From assembly GCF_006385575.1 (NCBI RefSeq), contig NZ_CP041040.1, positions 186,001-250,000 on the forward strand: DNA of 64,000 nucleotides. Reading direction: 5' to 3'. Source of the stretch: Microbacterium foliorum (GTDB lineage Bacteria; Actinomycetota; Actinomycetes; Actinomycetales; Microbacteriaceae). Below, in pieces: positions 59,057 through 64,000 of this stretch. The translations under genes and the position numbers were made by a program. Each line of letters starts with the position of its first letter. Position 1 is the stretch's first letter. Under the pieces are notes generated by a model. It did not search any database. It had not been told where the DNA came from and worked only from the letters and a program-made list of their open reading frames with translations.

Positions 59057-61075
59057 ATGGGAGAATTGGTTCCCATGGACACTCCGGACGACAACCCCAC
59101 CTCACGGACCGACGCTCCGAAGACCAACACCGCAGCAGTCCGCCAAGCCGCGAAGGCCACGGAAGCCGCGCAGAAGATCGTCCGCGACATCGCCGCGGTG
59201 CCGCCGCGCGGCGTGCACCCGGCGCTCGTGCCCGGCGTCTCGGTTGAAGAGACCGGTCGCACGTACCGCACCGATCCGCTCGTCTTCGGCATCGCGGTCG
59301 CGCTGACCATCGCCTTTATCGCCTGGGGAGTCTTCGCGGGCGACAACCTCTCTGGAACGACCGCGACCGTGCTCGCATGGGTCGTCGAGTACTTCGGCTT
59401 CTTCTTTACGACGATCGCCACCGTCATCCTCGTCTTCATGCTGTTCATCGGCTTCAGTCGCTACGGACGCATCCCGCTCGGCCGTGACGACGAAGAGCCC
59501 GAGTTCTCGATGTTCTCGTGGATCTCGATGCTGTTCGCCGCCGGCATGGGCATCGGTCTCGTCTTCTGGGGCGCGGCCGAGCCGCTGACCTTCTTCGAGA
59601 CCCCTCCGCCCGGCACCGTCGAAGCCAACACTCTCGAGGCCATGCACACCGCCCAGGCCCAGGTGCTCTACCACTGGGGCCCGCAGGCGTGGGCCTTCTA
59701 CGCACTCGTCGGTGGCGCGATCGCCTATGGTGCGTTCCGCCGCGGTCGCACCCCGCTGATCTCGTCGATCTTCGCTCCGCTGCTGGGCGAGGGCCGCACG
59801 ACCGGCCCCCTCGGCCGCACGATCGACATCTTCTCGATCATCGTGACCCTGTTCGGCACCGCCGCATCGCTGGGCCTCGGAGCCCTGCAGATCGGCCACG
59901 GCGTCGAGATCGTCAGCGGCATCGGCGAGCTCGGCAACGGTGTGCTCATCGCGGCGATCGCCGTGCTCACGGCCTGCTTCATCGCATCCGCCGTCTCGGG
60001 CGTCTCGAAGGGCATCCGCGCGCTGTCGAACATCAACGCGGTCGTCGCGCTGCTGCTCGCCTTCTTCGTGTTCTTCGTCGGCCCGACGCTGCTCATCCTC
60101 AACGTCATCCCCTCCGTCGCCGTGCAGTTCCTCGGCGATCTGCCCGAGATGGTCGCCCGCTCGGCATCGCAGGGCGATGAGGCGCAGATGTTCCTGTCGA
60201 GCTGGACGATCTTCTACTGGGCGTGGTGGATCTCGTGGTCGCCGTTCGTCGGCATGTTCATCGCCAAGATCTCGCGCGGCCGCACGCTGCGCCAGTTCGT
60301 GTCGGTCGTCATCGTCGTGCCCGCCGTCATCTCGCTCGTGTGGTTCGCGATCTTCGGCACGACGGCGATCCAGCAGCAGATGGACGGCGCGAACCTCACC
60401 GTGGATCCGCCCGAGGAAGTGCTCTTCGGCGTGCTCGAGAACCTTCCGTTCCCGCTGATCACGAGCATCGTCCTCATCCTGCTCATCTCGATCTTCTTCA
60501 TCACCGGTGCCGATTCGGCCTCGCTCGTGATGGGCACGCTCTCGCAGCAGGGTCGCCCCGAGCCGTCGCGCTGGGTCGCTGTGGTGTGGGGTGTGCTGGT
60601 CGGAGTCATCGCCGCGGTGCTGCTCGTCACCGGCGAAGAGGGCAGTGGGCTCAAGTCGCTGCAGAATGTCACGATCATCGCCGCTCTGCCGTTCGCGGTG
60701 ATCATGGCGTTCATGATGGTCGCGTTCATGAAGGACCTGCGGCGGGATCCGATGATCCTGCGCGAACGCTATGCCCGTATGGCCGTGCGCCACAGCGTCA
60801 TGGCCGGTCTCGAGGAGTACGGCGACGACTTCGCCCTCGTGCCCGTCGAATACGACCACTCCGAAGACGACCTCGCCTGGATCGACGAGGCCGACGTCGA
60901 CGACAGCCTCGCCGAGGTCTACGCGACGGCGACCGAGGCGATCGACATCATCCCGGCCTCCGACGGAACCGCTGCGGATGCGGGTGCCGATGCGGATGCG
61001 GATGCTGATGCGGATGCCGGTTCGGGTTCGGACCCCGGTTCAGACGCGGCCGGCCTCGCCGAGCGCCCTTCCTGA
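59057..61075 (+). CDS. BCCT family betaine/carnitine/choline transporter
   Basis: 672 residues from ATG 59057; ATG 59075 is possible. Twelve TM segments; FSWISMLFAAGMGIGLVFWG with AAEPL and YWAWWISWSPFVGMFIAKIS are the BCCT substrate-site signatures with the Trp box. The N-terminal cytoplasmic tail is about 70 residues. The C-terminal tail is acidic and ends in alternating Asp-Ala (ADADADADADAGSGSD), possibly an osmosensing region. It imports a trimethylammonium osmolyte, likely Na+-driven. Confidence 0.93.
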   Translation: MGELVPMDTPDDNPTSRTDAPKTNTAAVRQAAKATEAAQKIVRDIAAVPPRGVHPALVPGVSVEETGRTYRTDPLVFGIAVALTIAFIAWGVFAGDNLSGTTATVLAWVVEYFGFFFTTIATVILVFMLFIGFSRYGRIPLGRDDEEPEFSMFSWISMLFAAGMGIGLVFWGAAEPLTFFETPPPGTVEANTLEAMHTAQAQVLYHWGPQAWAFYALVGGAIAYGAFRRGRTPLISSIFAPLLGEGRTTGPLGRTIDIFSIIVTLFGTAASLGLGALQIGHGVEIVSGIGELGNGVLIAAIAVLTACFIASAVSGVSKGIRALSNINAVVALLLAFFVFFVGPTLLILNVIPSVAVQFLGDLPEMVARSASQGDEAQMFLSSWTIFYWAWWISWSPFVGMFIAKISRGRTLRQFVSVVIVVPAVISLVWFAIFGTTAIQQQMDGANLTVDPPEEVLFGVLENLPFPLITSIVLILLISIFFITGADSASLVMGTLSQQGRPEPSRWVAVVWGVLVGVIAAVLLVTGEEGSGLKSLQNVTIIAALPFAVIMAFMMVAFMKDLRRDPMILRERYARMAVRHSVMAGLEEYGDDFALVPVEYDHSEDDLAWIDEADVDDSLAEVYATATEAIDIIPASDGTAADAGADADADADADAGSGSDPGSDAAGLAERPS

Positions 61076-61084
61076 CTTCACGCC

Positions 61085-61203
61085 GAATCGACCCCGCACA
61101 CGGCTTCTGCTCGGTGCGGGGTCGATTTCGCATCGGAATGGGCCGTTTGGGGTGCGAAAGTGACCCCGCACGCGGTCCCGGATGCGAAAGTGACCCCGCA
61201 CGC
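61085..61203. repeat. Interspersed palindromic repeat, family 1, copy E (compound)
   Basis: An inverted half at 61085-61099 (ATCGACCCCGCAC), a direct half GTGCGGGGTCGATTTCGCAT at 61114-61133, and two inverted halves GTGCGAAAGTGACCCCGCAC / ATGCGAAAGTGACCCCGCAC ending at 61171 and 61201. It separates convergent genes. Confidence 0.75.
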
Positions 61204-61232
61204 GAGTCGCGAGGGGGCAGCAGGCAGGGAAC

Positions 61233-62903
61233 TCAGCTGACGACGGATGCCGCGCCCGAAGCGGATGCCGAACCTGCCGCACCCGAAGCGGATGCCGAAC
61301 TCGCCGCGCCCGAAGCGGATGCTGCACCATCCGCGACCGTCTCGACCGGCACCGCCGCAGCGTCGGTGATCCTCGCCGCCATGCCCGCGAAGATGAAGCC
61401 GTGGAACGGCAGTACGCCGAGCCAGTACAACCGGCCGGCGAGCCCTCGGGGGAAGAACACGGCGCGCTGCTCGTAGCGCGACCCGTCGCCGTCGGGCAGG
61501 GCGCGCAGCTCGAGCCACGCATCGCCCGGCACCTTCATCTCGGCGCGCAGGCGCAGCAGTCCGCCGCTCGCGGGTGACGAGTCGGTCGCTCGTCCGGGCT
61601 CCTCGACGGCCTCGACGCGCCAGAAGTCGATCGCGTCTCCGACCCGCGCCTCTGCCTTGCTGCGGCGTCCGCGGCGAAGGCCGACTCCGCCGACGAGGCG
61701 GTCCATCCACCCGCGCACAGCCCACAGGAACTTCGACGAATACCAGCCGTTCGACCCGCCGATGCCGATGATCACTCGCCACAGGCTGTCGACCGGTGCG
61801 GCGGTGCGCAGCTTGCGGGTATCGGTGAACACGGTGCGTCCGGCCCAGTCCGGGTCGCTCGGCAGGGGATCGCTCGGAGCGCCCGAGACTTCGGCATCCT
61901 GCCAGCTCGTCTCGATGGTGTCGGCGGCGTCGCGACCCAGCGCGAGCGAGACCGCCGTGCGGTACGGGGTCAGCCCGCCCTCGGGCTGCGGAATCAGCTC
62001 GTCGATCGCGTGGTCCTTCACGATGCACTCGTTCTGCAGCGACGCGACGAGCGGGCGTGCGATCGACCGCGGAACCGGCGTCACGAGATTCACCCAGTGC
62101 GAGGCGAGACCGGGGGTCAGCACCGGCAGAGAGGCGATCGCACGCTGACGGAGTCCGGCTTCGAGCGCATAGCCGTTCATCATCTGGCCGTAGCGCAGCA
62201 CGTCTGGCCCGCCGATGTCCACTGCGCGATTCACCTCGTCGTCCACGCGGGCAGCACCCAGCAGGTAGTGCAGCACGTCGCGCACGGCGATCGGCTGGAT
62301 GCGGTTGCGCACCCACTTCGGCGCCGGCATGTACGGCAGCACATCGGTGAGGTGACGGATCATCTCGAACGACGCAGAACCCGAGCCGATCACGACGCCC
62401 GCCTGCAGCACCAGCGTCGGCACACCCGACTCGAGGAAGATCTCGCCGACCCGCACGCGCGAGCGCAGATGCGGCGACAGCTTCACGTCGTCGGGGTGCA
62501 GGCCGCCGAGGTAGACGATGCGTCGCACGCCGGCCTTCGCCGCGGCATCCGCCACCGTGGTGGCCGCTCGCTCATCGCTCTCTTCGAATCCCTTGCCCGC
62601 GGTCATCGAGTGGATCAGGTAGTAGACGACGTCGACGTCTTTCATGGCCTCGGCGACGGCATCGGCATAGTCGGCCGAACCCTCGACGATCTCGCACTCG
62701 GCACCCCAGGGGAAGGATGCCGCTCGTGCGGCGTCACGCGCCAGTGCGCGCACCCGGTATCCGGCGTTCAGTAGTCGTGGTGTCAGCCGTCCGCCGATGT
62801 ATCCGGTGGCACCGAGCACCAGGGCGCGAGGCGCGGATCCGTCGTCGCGGGGGAGGGCGCGCAGGGCCTCTTCGTGCCCGGTGGGCTGCGTGAGCTCGGT
62901 CAT
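61233..62903 (-). CDS. NAD(P)-binding SDR/epimerase with DUF2867 C-terminal domain
   Basis: 556 residues from ATG 62903. ALVLGATGYIGGRLTPRLLN is the atypical-SDR nucleotide motif; YYLIHSMTAGKGFEESDERA and RIVYLGGLHPDD continue the domain to about residue 330. The C-terminal part (LWRVIIGIGGSNGWYSSKFL, then DFWRVEAVEE and LEMKV-like LRAEMKVPGDAWLELRAL) is DUF2867, a lipid-binding-like fold. It ends in Ser/Ala repeats. A redox protein of unknown substrate. CACTAG/ACTAG-N5-CTAGT sequences at 62937-62967 may be a regulator site. Confidence 0.88.
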   Translation of the reverse strand: MTELTQPTGHEEALRALPRDDGSAPRALVLGATGYIGGRLTPRLLNAGYRVRALARDAARAASFPWGAECEIVEGSADYADAVAEAMKDVDVVYYLIHSMTAGKGFEESDERAATTVADAAAKAGVRRIVYLGGLHPDDVKLSPHLRSRVRVGEIFLESGVPTLVLQAGVVIGSGSASFEMIRHLTDVLPYMPAPKWVRNRIQPIAVRDVLHYLLGAARVDDEVNRAVDIGGPDVLRYGQMMNGYALEAGLRQRAIASLPVLTPGLASHWVNLVTPVPRSIARPLVASLQNECIVKDHAIDELIPQPEGGLTPYRTAVSLALGRDAADTIETSWQDAEVSGAPSDPLPSDPDWAGRTVFTDTRKLRTAAPVDSLWRVIIGIGGSNGWYSSKFLWAVRGWMDRLVGGVGLRRGRRSKAEARVGDAIDFWRVEAVEEPGRATDSSPASGGLLRLRAEMKVPGDAWLELRALPDGDGSRYEQRAVFFPRGLAGRLYWLGVLPFHGFIFAGMAARITDAAAVPVETVADGAASASGAASSASASGAAGSASASGAASVVS

Positions 62904-62994
62904 GACTCGAGCGTAGGCGCGATACTCGAAATTTTCACTAGGCTGGCGAATCACTAGTTCATCTAGTAATCTTTTGGCCGAGGAAGGGAATCGC

Positions 62995-63243
62995 ATGTCG
63001 ACAGCAGCACAGCACGCCACACGGCGCGATCTCCGCTCGCGCCGACTCGCCCCGATCGACTCCGTCGATCTCGCTCCGCTCTCGGCCCGTGATGCGGTCG
63101 GTCGCGCGACCGGAATCCGCCGCATCCCACTGGCCCCCGCCCGCCCGCCGCTCTGGAAGTCCGCCGGAGTCGCCGGCCTCATCGCGGTGATCGCTGCAGC
63201 AACTTTGCCGCTGGCTGCCTCCGCACTCGACATCCCCCTGTGA
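62995..63243 (+). CDS. Small membrane protein (82 aa)
   Basis: 82 residues from ATG 62995 (GGAAGGGAA upstream). A basic N-terminal region (RRDLRSRRLAPIDSVDL), then one hydrophobic helix SAGVAGLIAVIAAATLPLAA near the end. No family recognised. It precedes a CsbD stress gene by 57 bases. Confidence 0.6.
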   Translation: MSTAAQHATRRDLRSRRLAPIDSVDLAPLSARDAVGRATGIRRIPLAPARPPLWKSAGVAGLIAVIAAATLPLAASALDIPL

Positions 63244-63300
63244 GTCGACACCACAGGATCCCGACCACAGACCACCGCTGAGAAGAGAAAGGAGCCCCCC

Positions 63301-63474
63301 ATGGGACTCGATGACAAGATCAAGAACGCCGCACAGGACATCGCCGGCAAGGCGAAGGAAGCTGCCGGCAAGGTGACCGACAACGAGAAGCTCGAGGCGG
63401 AGGGCCGCGCCGATCAGGCGAAGGCCAACGTCAAGAAGGCTGGCGAGAACGTCAAGGACGCTTTCAACAGCTGA
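63301..63474 (+). CDS. CsbD-like stress-response protein
   Basis: 57 residues. MGLDDKIKNAAQDIAGKAKE and EGRADQAKANVKKAGENVKD is the CsbD pattern of charged 11-mer-like helices. Family members are abundant, unstructured or helical proteins induced by general stress. AAGGAGCC upstream is a strong ribosome site. A good terminator follows. Confidence 0.9.
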   Translation: MGLDDKIKNAAQDIAGKAKEAAGKVTDNEKLEAEGRADQAKANVKKAGENVKDAFNS

Positions 63475-63489
63475 CACCAGCGACACAGC

Positions 63490-63519
63490 GCGGGGAGGTG
63501 GCGGAAGCCGCCTCCCCGC
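63490..63519 (+). terminator. Rho-independent terminator after csbD-like gene
   Basis: GCGGGGAGGTGGC-GGAA-GCCGCCTCCCCGC, a 13-bp stem with one G-T pair and a tetraloop, followed by CGTTTGTG. Confidence 0.8.
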
Positions 63520-63576
63520 CGTTTGTGCGTTCCGTCCTCTGAGACGCGGATGCCGCAAGAGAAGGAAGATGGCACG

Positions 63577-64000
63577 ATGTCCGATCCCCTGAAGAGCACC
63601 ACCCCGAACCTGTGGCAGCGACTGATCCGTCGTCTGCGACCCGGCGCGGACGAACCACGACGTCTCACGGTCGACGACGTCACCGTGGTCGACCGCCCGA
63701 TGCTGCGCCGCGCAGTCGCCGGCACGGTGGTCGGCAACCTCATGGAGTGGTACGACATCGGCATCTACGGCTATCTCGCCGTGATCATCGGCCGCGCGTT
63801 CCTGCCCGATGCATCAGCCGGTGCGCAGTCGCTCTTCTCGCTCGGCGTGTTCGCGGTGACCTTCATCGCCCGTCCGCTCGGCGGCGTCGTGCTCGGCCAG
63901 CTCGGCGATCGGCTCGGCCGTCAGCGCGTGCTGGCCTTCACGCTGATCATGATGGCCGCGGCGACGTTCCTCATCGGCGTGCTCCCCGACTTCTCGGTGA
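63577..64000 (+). CDS. MHS-type MFS transporter, partial (cut by window end)
   Basis: 141 residues in the window, starting at ATG 63577. After a polar N-terminus of about 40 residues: [20 protein letters not shown] with [13 protein letters not shown], and [20 protein letters not shown], the ProP/metabolite:H+ symporter signature. It takes up an osmolyte or organic acid. It is the same family as the truncated gene at 43164 but a different gene. Confidence 0.88.
   Translation, partial: MSDPLKSTTPNLWQRLIRRLRPGADEPRRLTVDDVTVVDRPMLRRAVAGTVVGNLMEWYDIGIYGYLAVIIGRAFLPDASAGAQSLFSLGVFAVTFIARPLGGVVLGQLGDRLGRQRVLAFTLIMMAAATFLIGVLPDFSV

Overview
The window is GC-rich, densely coding actinobacterial chromosome. 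The frequent GGATGC/GCATCC words, the gene families (DUF2510/G5/Excalibur surface protein, PknB-type kinase, DUF2520-panC-panD-panB operon, BCCT and MHS transporters) and the many short palindromic intergenic repeats fit Microbacteriaceae, most likely Microbacterium. I see no rRNA, no convincing tRNA, no CRISPR array and no intact transposase.

Layout. 1-11.5 kb is housekeeping and accessory metabolism: the edge of a WYL-type regulator, a VOC protein, a Ser/Thr kinase with a collagen-like tail, a BKACE-type enzyme, two PatB/MalY C-S lyase-like aminotransferases facing each other around a PIN/Phd toxin-antitoxin pair, a short 6-phosphogluconate dehydrogenase, two GNAT enzymes and an envelope protein. 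11.5-20.9 kb holds small membrane proteins and lipoproteins and, at 13.9-17.0 kb, a compact operon: a ubiquitin-like (MoaD/ThiS-fold) protein, an E1-like adenylyltransferase, an MFS exporter and a SAM methyltransferase. A RibD/DHFR-like gene (intact, 13.0 kb) and its decayed direct copy (17.0 kb) bracket this operon. It is my best candidate for an undescribed system.

21.4-36 kb is a defence island. It starts with a large Sll1717-type P-loop ATPase. After an SDR gene, ten genes lie on the minus strand: a Ras-like GTPase with a hydrophobic C-terminus, McrB, McrC, an adenine-methylase-like protein, a GIY-YIG/helicase fusion, an NPPY methylase half, a frameshifted XRE regulator, a TIR-like protein, a two-TM protein and a DUF7701 protein. 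Methylase motifs are divided among three polypeptides in this island.

37-45.5 kb carries a minus-strand ABC importer operon (binding protein, ATPase, fused double permease) ending in a LacI regulator and a metallophosphoesterase, then a truncated MHS transporter, a 92-bp tandem repeat and a SulP transporter. 45.8-48.8 kb is a translationally coupled pantothenate operon. 48.9-64 kb returns to ordinary genes: DUF2975/XRE pair, MFS/ArsR divergon, SDR/XRE, methionine aminopeptidase, glycosyltransferase, PadR and a UbiB-like kinase, a class II Fic protein, a BCCT transporter, a DUF2867 epimerase, a CsbD protein and the start of another MHS transporter.

At least five families of interspersed inverted repeats occupy the gaps between genes. 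Gene calls rest on reading protein motifs by eye. No database search was run, so family names are recognition, not search results.
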